From: Palauibacter sp022826685 | GTDB taxonomy: Bacteria; Gemmatimonadota; Gemmatimonadetes; Palauibacterales; Palauibacteraceae | DNA length: 64,000 nt | Strand: one strand, 5' to 3' | Assembly: GCF_965221685.1 (NCBI RefSeq) | Contig: NZ_OZ244907.1 | Shown here: positions 7,689 through 14,832 of the stretch, piece after piece | Numbering within the stretch: the stretch's first letter is position 1 | Layout: the number at the start of each line of letters is the position of its first letter | Program-made: the position numbers and the translations under genes | Notes under the pieces: generated by a model | What the model was told of the DNA's origin: nothing | Seen by the model: only the letters and a program-made list of their open reading frames with translations | Databases searched by the model: none

Positions 7689-10211
7689 TTGAGCATCACG
7701 GGCCCCCTGACGAAGAAGACGCGCTCCGCACACTCCACGCGCGCGCGCATTGCAATCTTCCTGTTTGCGATGCTTGTCACGGCGACCTGGGCCGCCTGCG
7801 GCGACACGGTCTCGGAGCCCTCTCCGCCCCCGTCGGTCCCCGAACGCTCCCGGCCCACGACCGTGGTGGTGACGCCGGAGACCGCCCGGCTGGCGGCGCT
7901 CGGGAGCACGGTGCGCCTCTCCGCCCAAGTGCGCGACCAGAGCGGGCAGGCGATGTCGGGCGTCGCCGTCGAGTGGGCCACCGGCAACCCCGTCGTCGTG
8001 ACCGTCGATGCATCGGGACTGGTAACCGCGGTCGCAAACGGAACCGCGACCGTGACCGCGACCGCGGGTGGTGCGAGCGGGAGCGCGACCGTGGAGGTGG
8101 CGCAGGAAGTGACTTCGGTCGTTGTGTCGCCCTCCGCGGACACGCTGATGGTCGGGGACACGCTGCGTCTGAGTGCAACCGCCGAAGACGCGAACGGGCG
8201 AGCAGTGGAGGCGGCCGGGTTCGTCTGGGCGTCGGATGACCCATCCGTGGTTGCGGTGGACACGTCGGGGCTGGTGACCGCGGTGGGGGCGGGAGAGGTG
8301 GATGTGGTGGTCACTGCCTCCGGGGTGACCGGCAGGGCCCGCCTGCTCGTCCTCGGTGTCACACCCGCCACGGTCGAAGTGACCCCCGACTCCCTCCGTT
8401 TCACGGCGCTGGGCGACACGATGCGTCTGACCGCCCGGGTGCGCGACCGGAACGGGGACGTGATAGAGGGCGCGGCTGTGAGCTGGAGCAGCGAATATCC
8501 TGCCGTGGCCACGACGGACAGTTCCGGACTCGTGACCGCCACGGGCGTTGGCCAAACGACCGTCACGGCCGCGGCGGGCCCCGCGGCCGGGACCGCAACC
8601 GTCACCGTTTCCCGGAGCGCCCGAACGGTCATCGTGACGCCCCCCGAGGTCACGCTGCTCGTCGGAGATACCGTTCGCCTCGACGCCAGGGCGACGGACG
8701 CACACGGCACGCCCATCGCCGGTGCCGCCGTCACCTGGACGACGAGCGACGCGTCGGTCGCCACGGTGGATGCCGCCGGTCTGGTGCACGCGCTCGCCAC
8801 CGGCACCACCTCCGTCACGGCCACGTCAGGGTCGGCTTGGGGCATCGCCGCTGTCACCGTAGCGGCCGACTCCGACCGGGCGGCCCTGGCTATCTTCTTC
8901 GGTTCCACCGGCGGACCGAGCTGGGTAAACAAGACCAACTGGCTGACCGAGGCGCCGCTCGGGGACTGGTACGGCGTCACCGTCGATGGGGCTGGGCGCG
9001 TCGTCCGACTCGAACTCGACGCGAACAACCTTTCGGGTCCGATCCCGCCCGCGGTCGCACACCTGGACCAACTCCGGCACCTGAATCTCGATGCCAACAG
9101 CCTCAGCGGCCGTATCCCCGCGGAAATCGGCAGCCTGTCCAGGCTGAACCACCTGACGCTGAGAGACAACACTCTGACCGGAGAGATTCCGCGAGAGCTC
9201 GGCCGGCTGTCCCTCATGACCACCATGGGGCTCGATCGGAACCGTCTTACGGGCGAGATCCCCGCGGAAATCGGCGACCTCACCAGGCTCGCCTGGCTCG
9301 AACTCGGCCAAAACGACCTGAGCGGCAGAATCCCGTCCCGGCTCGCCATCCCCGGCCTGGTGCTGGGTGTGCGGGACAACCTGCTCCACGGCCCGATACC
9401 CAGCACCTTCGCGCGCTCCGGGGTGGAGGTGTTCGAATTCGTCGAGCCACGACACCGCAACCTGTATCTCTGCGTACCGGGCACAACCGAGTTCGTGACG
9501 TGGGCGCAACGCGCGGCGGACCCCGATCCACGATTCTGCAACGAGTCCGACAGGGATGTGCTCCGATCGCTCCATCAGGCGGCCGGCGGCTCGGCCTGGA
9601 CGAACTCGGACCGCTGGCTGGCCGGCCCGGCCATCGGCGAATGGCACGCGGTCGAGAGCGATTCGCTCGGCAGGGTCACGGAGCTCGACCTGGCAAACAA
9701 TGGGTTGTCCGGGGAACTCCCGGCCCGGCTGGGCCACCTGAGTGCGATGACCGAGCTGAACATCACCGGCAATTCACTCACGGGCCGGCTCCCCGCGTCT
9801 CTCACCGCCCTCTCCCTGCAGGCGTTGCGTTACTCCGGCACGGGATTGTGCGTCCCCGCCGAGCCGTCCTTCCGCTCGTGGCTGACGACAGTCCCCGTCC
9901 ACGAAGGAACGGGCGTCGAATGCGCCCCCACCTCGGATCGGGACATCCTCGAAATCCTGTACCATGCGACCGACGGCCCGAACTGGACCGTCCGCGACAA
10001 TTGGCTGACGGATGCTCCGCTGGGAGACTGGCACGGCGTAGACGTCGACGCCGCGGGCCGAGTCGTCTCGCTCGTTCTGACGTTCAACAACCTCAACGGG
10101 GTCATCCCCCCGGAACTGGGTAAACTGGAACGTCTGGTGGATCTGCGACTGTTCGAGAATCCTCTCACGGGACCGATTCCGCCCGAACTCGGCACATCTC
10201 TTCCCGTGTAG
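7689..10211 (+). CDS. Ig-like (Big_2) and leucine-rich-repeat surface lipoprotein, 5' portion of a gene split by a mobile element
   Basis: 840 residues from TTG 7689; the start is uncertain, since an upstream in-frame ATG would overlap the previous gene. A hydrophobic signal (IAIFLFAMLVTATWAAC) suggests a lipoprotein. Four Big_2-type Ig domains follow, each with the pattern VDASGLVTAV...GTATVTATA. After these come plant-type LRRs (NNLSGPIPPAV, NSLSGRIPAEIG, NTLTGEIPREL) arranged in modules that begin with caps such as FFGSTGGPSWVNKTNWLTEA and YHATDGPNWTVRDNWLTDA. The frame continues only 7 codons past the 15-bp repeat at 10177-10191 and stops (GTSLPV), because an integrative element has inserted. 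The missing 3' part lies at 17811-18466. The intact protein was probably a surface adhesion or recognition protein. Confidence 0.8.
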   Translation: MSITGPLTKKTRSAHSTRARIAIFLFAMLVTATWAACGDTVSEPSPPPSVPERSRPTTVVVTPETARLAALGSTVRLSAQVRDQSGQAMSGVAVEWATGNPVVVTVDASGLVTAVANGTATVTATAGGASGSATVEVAQEVTSVVVSPSADTLMVGDTLRLSATAEDANGRAVEAAGFVWASDDPSVVAVDTSGLVTAVGAGEVDVVVTASGVTGRARLLVLGVTPATVEVTPDSLRFTALGDTMRLTARVRDRNGDVIEGAAVSWSSEYPAVATTDSSGLVTATGVGQTTVTAAAGPAAGTATVTVSRSARTVIVTPPEVTLLVGDTVRLDARATDAHGTPIAGAAVTWTTSDASVATVDAAGLVHALATGTTSVTATSGSAWGIAAVTVAADSDRAALAIFFGSTGGPSWVNKTNWLTEAPLGDWYGVTVDGAGRVVRLELDANNLSGPIPPAVAHLDQLRHLNLDANSLSGRIPAEIGSLSRLNHLTLRDNTLTGEIPRELGRLSLMTTMGLDRNRLTGEIPAEIGDLTRLAWLELGQNDLSGRIPSRLAIPGLVLGVRDNLLHGPIPSTFARSGVEVFEFVEPRHRNLYLCVPGTTEFVTWAQRAADPDPRFCNESDRDVLRSLHQAAGGSAWTNSDRWLAGPAIGEWHAVESDSLGRVTELDLANNGLSGELPARLGHLSAMTELNITGNSLTGRLPASLTALSLQALRYSGTGLCVPAEPSFRSWLTTVPVHEGTGVECAPTSDRDILEILYHATDGPNWTVRDNWLTDAPLGDWHGVDVDAAGRVVSLVLTFNNLNGVIPPELGKLERLVDLRLFENPLTGPIPPELGTSLPV
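10177..10191 (+). repeat. attL core, 15-bp direct repeat
   Basis: TTCCGCCCGAACTCG lies inside the LRR coding sequence (codons for I-PPEL) and is repeated exactly at 17811-17825. It falls just before the premature end of the LRR frame and 178 nt before the integrase start, as expected for an attachment site. Similar but not identical sequences occur elsewhere in the LRR gene (for example near 18171) because the protein repeat is itself repetitive, so the core could be shorter than 15 bp. Confidence 0.7.
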
Positions 10212-10238
10212 TCCACCAAGGTCCATCGAGTAGGCCAT

Positions 10239-10261
10239 AACACGTTACTGGACAACGTGTT
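10239..10261 (+). repeat. Perfect 8-bp inverted repeat near attL
   Basis: AACACGTT (10239-10246) and AACGTGTT (10254-10261) are perfect inverted copies separated by 7 nt. The repeat lies between the truncated LRR frame and the integrase gene, so it may bind the integrase or an excision factor. It could also be the operator of the integrase gene. There is no T-tract, so it is not an obvious terminator. Confidence 0.4.
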
Positions 10262-10317
10262 TCGTGGAACACTCAGCGTCTCCTCGTACCTTGCCGTCCA
10301 TCGCCATCCGGTGTATT

Positions 10318-10360
10318 CTTCCTTGTGTAGTGCTGCAATAAGTGATACACCACAAGGAAG
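10318..10360 (+). promoter_or_regulatory. Inverted repeat overlapping the integrase leader and ribosome-binding site
   Basis: CTTCCTTGTG (10318-10327) and CACAAGGAAG (10351-10360) are perfect 10-bp inverted copies. The right arm contains the AAGGAAG part of the integrase Shine-Dalgarno sequence, so a hairpin in the mRNA could hide the ribosome-binding site, or a protein could use it as an operator. The 11-mer AAGTGATACAC (10340-10350) inside the loop is repeated at 17728-17738 near the other end of the element, which suggests an integrase arm-binding site. Confidence 0.45.
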
Positions 10361-10368
10361 GAGACCCC

Positions 10369-11526
10369 ATGACCAAGCGACCGAGGACGCTTTCCGCCGC
10401 GTTCGTGCGGACGGTCGGCAGGCCCGGAGTCTACGGTGACGGGCGGGGAGGCCGCGGACTGAGCCTCCGGGTTCACCGGACCGTGGACGGCCGGATCACC
10501 AAGACGTGGCGGCAGCGCGTTCGGATCGATGGACGGCTCACCTCGATCGGGCTCGGGCCATACCCCGAGGTGACGCTCGCCGAGGCGCGCCAGAAGGCGC
10601 TGGACAACAGCAGGGGCGTCCGCTTGGGCCGGGATCCGCGCGGGCGCGGGATTCCGACGTTCGGCGAGGCCGCCAAGCGAACCATCGAGGTTCACCGCGA
10701 GGCGTGGAAGGCGAGGAGCCCCCTGCCCGAGCAGTGGGAGTCCACGTTCCGTCTGCATGCCGCCCCTCTCCTCGATAAGCCGGTGGACCGGATCACGAGC
10801 GCGGACGTGCTCCGGTGCCTCACTCCGATCTGGAACTCGAAGCCCGCCGCCGCGCGGAAGGCCCGGCACCGGATCACCGCCGTGTTCCGCTGGTGCATTG
10901 GGCGGAACTACCGCCCGGACAACCCGGTCGACCGGGCGGTCGAGGCGCTACCGAAGGCGAACGGCCACACGACCACCCACCATCGCGCGCTGCCGCACCG
11001 AGAGGTCGCGGCCGCGCTCCGGGCGATCCGCCGGACCACCGACACGCACCCTTCGGCGGTTCCGTGCGTCGAACTGATCGTCCTCACCGCCGTGCGTCCC
11101 GGCGAGGCGCGGGGCGCACGTTGGGAGGAGATCGACATGAACGCGGCGAGGTGGACGATTCCCGCTTCGAGGATGAAGGCGGGACGCGAGTTCGCCGTTC
11201 CGCTCAGCACGGGCGCGCTCGGCGTGCTCGACCGGGCGCGCAAGCTCGCGCCCGGGTCTCCGCTGGTGTTCCCGTCCCGCAATGGCGGTCCGCTGCCGCC
11301 GAAGGCACCGCTCAGGGTGCTCAAGCGCGCCGGGGTTGACTCGACGCTGCACGGATTCCGTTCGAGTGCGCGGTCTTGGATGGCCGAGTCCGGAGTTCCG
11401 GCCGAGGTCGCCGAGGCCTGCCTCGCCCATGTGCCGAGGAGCAAGGTCGTTCAGGCGTATCAGCGCTCCGACCTGCTTGAGAGGCGCGCCGAAGTCATGC
11501 AGGCGTGGAGCAACAACCTCCTGTAG
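10369..11526 (+). CDS. int: Tyrosine-type site-specific integrase (P4/CP4-57 type)
   Basis: 385 residues. It would catalyse integration and excision of the surrounding element. The N-terminal ~90 residues (GRGLSLRVHRTVDGRITKTW, IGLGPYPEVTLAEARQKA) match the DUF4102 arm-binding domain of P4-type integrases. A SAM-like core-binding domain follows, then the catalytic domain. Visible catalytic residues are R243 (TAVRPGEARG), H328 and R331 (LHGFRSSARSW), H354 (LAHVPRSK) and Y364 (VQAYQRSD), so the enzyme looks intact. ATG 10369 was chosen because AAGGAAGGAG lies 5 nt upstream; a GTG at 10342 would put the Shine-Dalgarno inside the protein. The gene is directly inside attL and reads into the element, the usual arrangement. 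Confidence 0.93.
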   Translation: MTKRPRTLSAAFVRTVGRPGVYGDGRGGRGLSLRVHRTVDGRITKTWRQRVRIDGRLTSIGLGPYPEVTLAEARQKALDNSRGVRLGRDPRGRGIPTFGEAAKRTIEVHREAWKARSPLPEQWESTFRLHAAPLLDKPVDRITSADVLRCLTPIWNSKPAAARKARHRITAVFRWCIGRNYRPDNPVDRAVEALPKANGHTTTHHRALPHREVAAALRAIRRTTDTHPSAVPCVELIVLTAVRPGEARGARWEEIDMNAARWTIPASRMKAGREFAVPLSTGALGVLDRARKLAPGSPLVFPSRNGGPLPPKAPLRVLKRAGVDSTLHGFRSSARSWMAESGVPAEVAEACLAHVPRSKVVQAYQRSDLLERRAEVMQAWSNNLL

Positions 11527-11826
11527 CCACACCCCTCCCTCCACCGCGGCGGCGACAGGCTTCACCGTTCCGTAGCGCGACCTGCGGGCAACCCCCGTCT
11601 CGTTGCCGCCGTCCACTGCGGGAACCGGCTCGGACCGGCCTCGCCGGGACGTGCCCGCACCACCGCACACGACCTCGTCCCGCGCGCCGATGGGGGTGTC
11701 TTGACTTGCCGCTGGCGACGACGTGGCACGGGCTGGAGGCGCTGCGAAACGTCCTGAAACGTTGTCGGACTGTGGGCGATTTTCCACAGGTTGACTGCCT
11801 TGCGGGAGGGTCTTCAGCGTTCGGGC
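11527..11826 (+). promoter_or_regulatory. Intergenic region between integrase and HTH gene, with repeats
   Basis: About 300 nt without a convincing gene. It contains two direct copies of GAAACGT (11746-11752 and 11756-11762, 10 bp apart, about one helical turn). Just downstream is a perfect inverted repeat CTGTGG/CCACAG (11770-11775 and 11784-11789). These sit 40-80 nt upstream of the small HTH gene at 11827, a good position for an operator controlling the regulatory and mobilization genes. Nothing else is recognised. Confidence 0.4.
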
Positions 11827-12126
11827 ATGATGACGCTGGAAGATCAGTTCATTTCGCGGGTGAGCGCGTTTCTCGGACGCTCGGACTTGAGCCCGACCGC
11901 GTTCGGCCAAAAGGCCGTGGGCGACCCGAATCTGATGCGCCAGATCGCCCGAGGCCGCTCGCCGAGACTGGCGACCGCAGACCGGATTCTCGCGTTCATC
12001 GCGGAGCGCGACGGCGATCGCCGCAGCGCGCGGGATCCACCCTGCGCAACAGCGACACCGGCGACCGACCAGCAAGCAGAGCACAACGAGGAGGAGCAGG
12101 ACGATGACCGAGAACCCGAGGAATGA
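11827..12126 (+). CDS. Small helix-turn-helix-like protein
   Basis: 99 residues from ATG 11827; a TTG at 11791 is an alternative start. The segment FLGRSDLSPTAFGQKAVGDP, followed by NLMRQIARGRSPRLATADRI, resembles the XRE-like fold of small phage and mobile-element regulators, in which an XFGQKAV-type helix precedes a recognition helix. The C-terminal 30 residues are acidic and low in complexity. The end overlaps the start of the AlpA-like gene by 23 nt in another frame. It probably regulates element gene expression. The family assignment is tentative. Confidence 0.55.
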   Translation: MMTLEDQFISRVSAFLGRSDLSPTAFGQKAVGDPNLMRQIARGRSPRLATADRILAFIAERDGDRRSARDPPCATATPATDQQAEHNEEEQDDDREPEE

Positions 12127-12412
12127 GAGAACGAACCCGCCGATCCGCTTCCTGCGGCTGCCCGAGGTGATGAGGCGCACGGGCCTGTCGCGGAGCACGA
12201 TCTATGTCCGGCTGGCCGAGGGGCGGTTCCCCCGGCCCGTCGCCCTGGGCGGGCGCGCCGTGGGCTGGATCGAGGCCGAGATCGAGGAGTGGGTCGCCGA
12301 GCGGATCGCCGAGAGCCGGTTCGCGGACGACCGGGCCGGTGAGCGCGTCGAGGCCGCGCACCGGATCCCCGAGGCCGGTTGGCGGGCGGCGGAGGCCCGC
12401 CCGGTCCGATGA
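12104..12412 (+). CDS. AlpA family transcriptional regulator
   Basis: 102 residues. IRFLRLPEVMRRTGLSRSTI and YVRLAEGRFPRPVALGGRAV, followed by GWIEAEIEEWVAERI, match the AlpA/MerR-like winged helix-turn-helix used by P4-like and other integrative elements to control integrase or excision. The Shine-Dalgarno GAGGAG lies upstream of ATG 12104. It overlaps the preceding small HTH gene and precedes the oriT-like region, so it is well placed to regulate both excision and the mobilization operon. The last 25 residues are Arg/Glu-rich and not conserved. Confidence 0.85.
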   Translation: MTENPRNERTNPPIRFLRLPEVMRRTGLSRSTIYVRLAEGRFPRPVALGGRAVGWIEAEIEEWVAERIAESRFADDRAGERVEAAHRIPEAGWRAAEARPVR

Positions 12413-12449
12413 TGCGGCGCGCTCGAAGCGGCCGGGGAACGGCGTCCTG

Positions 12450-12497
12450 GGCTTGCCTTGGGAAGGCAAGCCAGAGTACCCCGTGTAGGACACGGGG
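12450..12497 (+). other. Candidate origin of transfer (oriT): two adjacent perfect hairpins
   Basis: GGCTTGCCTT/AAGGCAAGCC (12450-12459 and 12463-12472, 3-nt loop) is followed 6 nt later by CCCCGTGT/ACACGGGG (12479-12486 and 12490-12497, 3-nt loop). More GC-rich inverted repeats follow at 12543-12565. The pair lies in the non-coding stretch 12413-12608 directly upstream of mobC, where oriT sits in ColE1-type systems. The sequence CCTGGGCTTG at the left arm resembles the ColE1 nick region as remembered (CTGG/CTTA). The nick position itself is inference. Confidence 0.5.
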
Positions 12498-12608
12498 CCT
12501 GGCGAGGGGATGGCGCTGCCCCCCTTCGAACCCCACCAATATCCGCGCGCCGCTGGAGCGCGCGGGCGGGGGCTCCGCCCCCCGTCCCCCGTGTCGGCCG
12601 TCCGTCCG

Positions 12609-12947
12609 ATGAGCGGCCGCCGCCCCGCAACCGTCTCCGCCCGCGTGTCGGCGGCCGAACTCGCCGACTGGCGGGCCAAGGCCGCAGCCGCCGGCGTCCC
12701 GCTCTCGGCGCTCGTCCGGGAGGCCATGGCCCGCACGCGGACATGGACCGCCCCGGCAGCCGAGGTCGAGCGCGAGCGCACGAAGCAGGTCGCGCGCATC
12801 GGCAACAACCTGAACCAGATCGCCCGGTGGGTGAACACCCACAAGGCGGCCATCGAGGCCGTCGAGGTGATCGTCCACCTGATCGCCATCGAGCGGGCGC
12901 TCCGCACGCTGGCTCCGGTCGAGAGCCCGGACGCCGATGCTCGTTAA
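12609..12947 (+). CDS. mobC: Mobilization protein MobC (MbeC-like relaxosome accessory)
   Basis: 112 residues. MobC proteins bind oriT and help melt it so the relaxase can nick. The N-terminal RPATVSARVSAAELADWRAK looks like a ribbon-helix-helix DNA-binding unit. ARIGNNLNQIARWVNTHK near residue 65 is the hallmark MobC signature. ATG 12609 was chosen because sequence upstream of it is non-coding hairpin DNA. The 3' end overlaps the mobA start by 11 nt, the same order and overlap style as mbeC-mbeA of ColE1. It acts in the cytoplasm with the relaxase encoded next. Confidence 0.88.
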   Translation: MSGRRPATVSARVSAAELADWRAKAAAAGVPLSALVREAMARTRTWTAPAAEVERERTKQVARIGNNLNQIARWVNTHKAAIEAVEVIVHLIAIERALRTLAPVESPDADAR

Positions 12948-14460
12948 GTTTCTCGCTCACGGAACCGGGTCGGCCCGCAAGGCGGCCAGGTACCTTCTCG
13001 GCGAGCTTGACGCGGCCGGGAGGGAGCGCGAAGGCGTCGAGGTGCTCAGGGGAGACCCCCACCAGGTGGCCGCCGTGGCCGATACGCTTCCCTTCGACCA
13101 CAAGTACACCTCCGGCGTGATCGCGTGGGCGCCGGAGGACAAGCCCACCGAGGAGCAGATCGAAGCCGTTCTCGACGAGTTCGAGAAGACGGCGTGGGCG
13201 GGGCTCGAACCCGACCGCTACGCATGGGCGGCGGTGCTGCACCGCGAGAGGGACGGCGGCGCGCACGTTCATGTCCTTGCCGCCCGATGCGACTTGGAGA
13301 CCGACCGCAGCCTGAACATCGCCCCTCCCGGCTGGGAGAAGACATTCGGCGCGCTTCAGGACGCCTTCAACCACGAACACGGCTGGAGCCGTCCGGACGA
13401 TCCGGCGCGGGCCAGGGTGCAGCAGCCCGGACACCGCGCCTACGTCGAGGCCGCCCAGCTGCGGGCAGGACTCCGGATCGAAGCCTCCCCCCGAGACCTG
13501 ATCCGGGACTACCTGCTCCAGCGCGTCGAGCAGGGCGCGGTGCGCGATCGCCACGAGGTCGTCGCCGCGCTCCGGGAGGCGGGGCTTGAAGTGCCCCGCC
13601 AAGGCATGGACTACCTGACCGCCATGGACCCCGAGACGGGGAAGCGGTGGCGGCTGAAAGGAGCACTGTACGGAGTTGATTTCCAACGCGAACGACTTGA
13701 TGGAGCGGCTGCGGAAGAAGTTGGAGACCGAGCGCAGGGAGATCGAGGAGTTGACCGCCGACGAGCTCGAACGGCTCGCCGGGAACTCGCGGCGCGCCGC
13801 GAGGCACGCGCTGCGTACCATAAGGCGCGATACGGAGGAGGCGACCGGGCGGATGCGCGAGTTGCTCCTCAAGGCGTGGGCCAGGCCGCTGATCGTCGGC
13901 ATGGCTCTCTGGCTCGGCATCTTCGGCGGAAGCTGGGCGACGATGCAGTGGTTGTCGAGGAGCATTCAGAACCGGATCGAGAAGCGGTCGATGGTGGACC
14001 TGGAAATCGCGGGTGGACGCGAGATGCTGGCCGAGATCGAGGAGACGACGTGGGGAGTGGGGCTGCGGGAAGTCAACGGGGTGAGGTACGTCACGCTGCC
14101 GACCGGCACGCCGGTCCTGACGGCCTTCACCGTGGACGGGCGGCCCTACGTAGAGCTGTCAAGAGAGTGAGGAAGCTGTATGACCGAGTTGGAGAGGCAG
14201 TTGACGGAGGCCTTGAAGAGGTTGTCCGGGCAGTACGAGAGGGAACGGCGGCGGCAATCCGAACAGGTCGAAGCCTTGCGGCGGCGTGTCGAGCGGCAGA
14301 CCGAGGAGAACGACACCTTGAGGCGGCAAATCGAGCGGCTGAGCGGGCAGGTGACGCGCTTGACCGGTGGCTCCGGGACGCACGGCGTGACGTTGCGCGG
14401 CGGCGGTTGAAGATAACCCCGCCGCGCGGGCCAGACCGAGATGCCGGTCCGAGCCGCTAG
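12937..14460 (+). CDS. mobA: Relaxase MobA (ColE1 MbeA-like, MOBP type)
   Basis: 507 residues. It nicks oriT and leads the strand into a recipient during mobilization. The N-terminus (VKFLAHGTGSARKAARYLLG) gives Tyr19 as the likely nucleophile. LRGDPHQV and FDHKYTSGVI match the ColE1 MbeA pattern. GGAHVHVLAARC holds the metal-binding HxH (H110, H112), so it has the standard histidine pair. RWRLKGALYG ends the conserved part near residue 247. Beyond that, the protein is Arg/Gly/Ala-rich and poorly conserved, because the same DNA encodes mobB (13676-14170) and mobD (14180-14410) in another frame. A helper-encoded transfer apparatus would be required. Confidence 0.88.
   Translation: MLVKFLAHGTGSARKAARYLLGELDAAGREREGVEVLRGDPHQVAAVADTLPFDHKYTSGVIAWAPEDKPTEEQIEAVLDEFEKTAWAGLEPDRYAWAAVLHRERDGGAHVHVLAARCDLETDRSLNIAPPGWEKTFGALQDAFNHEHGWSRPDDPARARVQQPGHRAYVEAAQLRAGLRIEASPRDLIRDYLLQRVEQGAVRDRHEVVAALREAGLEVPRQGMDYLTAMDPETGKRWRLKGALYGVDFQRERLDGAAAEEVGDRAQGDRGVDRRRARTARRELAARREARAAYHKARYGGGDRADARVAPQGVGQAADRRHGSLARHLRRKLGDDAVVVEEHSEPDREAVDGGPGNRGWTRDAGRDRGDDVGSGAAGSQRGEVRHAADRHAGPDGLHRGRAALRRAVKRVRKLYDRVGEAVDGGLEEVVRAVREGTAAAIRTGRSLAAACRAADRGERHLEAANRAAERAGDALDRWLRDARRDVARRRLKITPPRGPDRDAGPSR
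13676..14170 (+). CDS. mobB: MobB/MbeB-like membrane protein nested inside mobA
   Basis: 164 residues in the frame one base ahead of mobA, wholly inside it. The order is a coiled-coil N-terminus (MERLRKKLETERREIEELTA), a single transmembrane helix (PLIVGMALWLGIFGGSWATM, about residues 72-91), and a C-terminal part with WGVGLREVNGVRYVTLPTGT. This matches the layout and tail of MbeB-type proteins of ColE1-like plasmids, which help relaxosome-membrane contact. TTG 13676 is the longest start; ATG 13700 is possible. The overlap with mobA is the same as in ColE1. It is judged real because this frame has domain structure whereas the mobA frame here is low complexity. Confidence 0.78.
   Translation: MISNANDLMERLRKKLETERREIEELTADELERLAGNSRRAARHALRTIRRDTEEATGRMRELLLKAWARPLIVGMALWLGIFGGSWATMQWLSRSIQNRIEKRSMVDLEIAGGREMLAEIEETTWGVGLREVNGVRYVTLPTGTPVLTAFTVDGRPYVELSRE
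14180..14410 (+). CDS. mobD: MobD/MbeD-like coiled-coil protein nested inside mobA
   Basis: 76 residues, ATG 14180 with GTGAGGAAG upstream, 9 nt after the mobB stop. MTELERQLTEALKRLSGQYE followed by QTEENDTLRRQIERLSGQVT is a continuous heptad-type coiled coil and closely follows the MbeD/MobD family of ColE1-like plasmids. Both frames read 5' to 3' on the plus strand, and mobA continues to 14460. MbeD proteins contribute to mobilization and have been linked to entry exclusion in some plasmids; which role applies here is unknown. Confidence 0.78.
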   Translation: MTELERQLTEALKRLSGQYERERRRQSEQVEALRRRVERQTEENDTLRRQIERLSGQVTRLTGGSGTHGVTLRGGG

Positions 14461-14832
14461 ACTGACGGTGAAGGGGGGGCAGGATCGGCCGCACGGTCTT
14501 GAGGAGCCGCGCGGCACGAGGCTACGTGGTGTGGGATGCCGGGCGCTCGTTACCGAGGCCCCCGTTCGCCGCCGGGGTTGTCAACCGTCTGGACGAACGA
14601 GCATTATTCCTAGCAAGCACGTCAACGGAAGGGTCCACCGGAACGGCGAGGAGAGCTTCGGGACGATGTTGTTGAAGCGTGGATACCGCAGGGTATGCCA
14701 CCGAGCGAGTCCTACGCCTCTCCACCGCAATCCGAACGACGTGCCGGGTCGAGCCGCCTGCGATGCCAACTTGCCTTTGAACCTCCTCGACACCCAGGGA
14801 GTCGAACAGCCGTCACTCGGGGAAGACAGATC
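14461..14832 (+). other. Intergenic region between mobilization and restriction modules
   Basis: About 370 nt with no convincing gene. It separates the mobilization module from the methyltransferase gene and must contain the promoter of the restriction cassette. GC content drops locally (for example GAACGAGCATTATTCCTAGC near 14593), but no clear -35/-10 pair or strong inverted repeat was found. Upstream in-frame extension of the methyltransferase into this region encodes Arg/Ser-rich, unconserved sequence. Confidence 0.4.

Noticed and set aside
5576..9541. 1321-codon open frame on the minus strand
   Set aside because: Spans the second gamma-glutamyltransferase, part of the LRR gene and an intergenic gap; no domain is recognisable, and a frame this long is expected antisense to GC-rich genes.
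14695..14832. Extending the cytosine methyltransferase upstream to ATG 14695
   Set aside because: The added 46 residues are Ser/Arg/Pro-rich with no family match, and motif I normally starts near the N-terminus.
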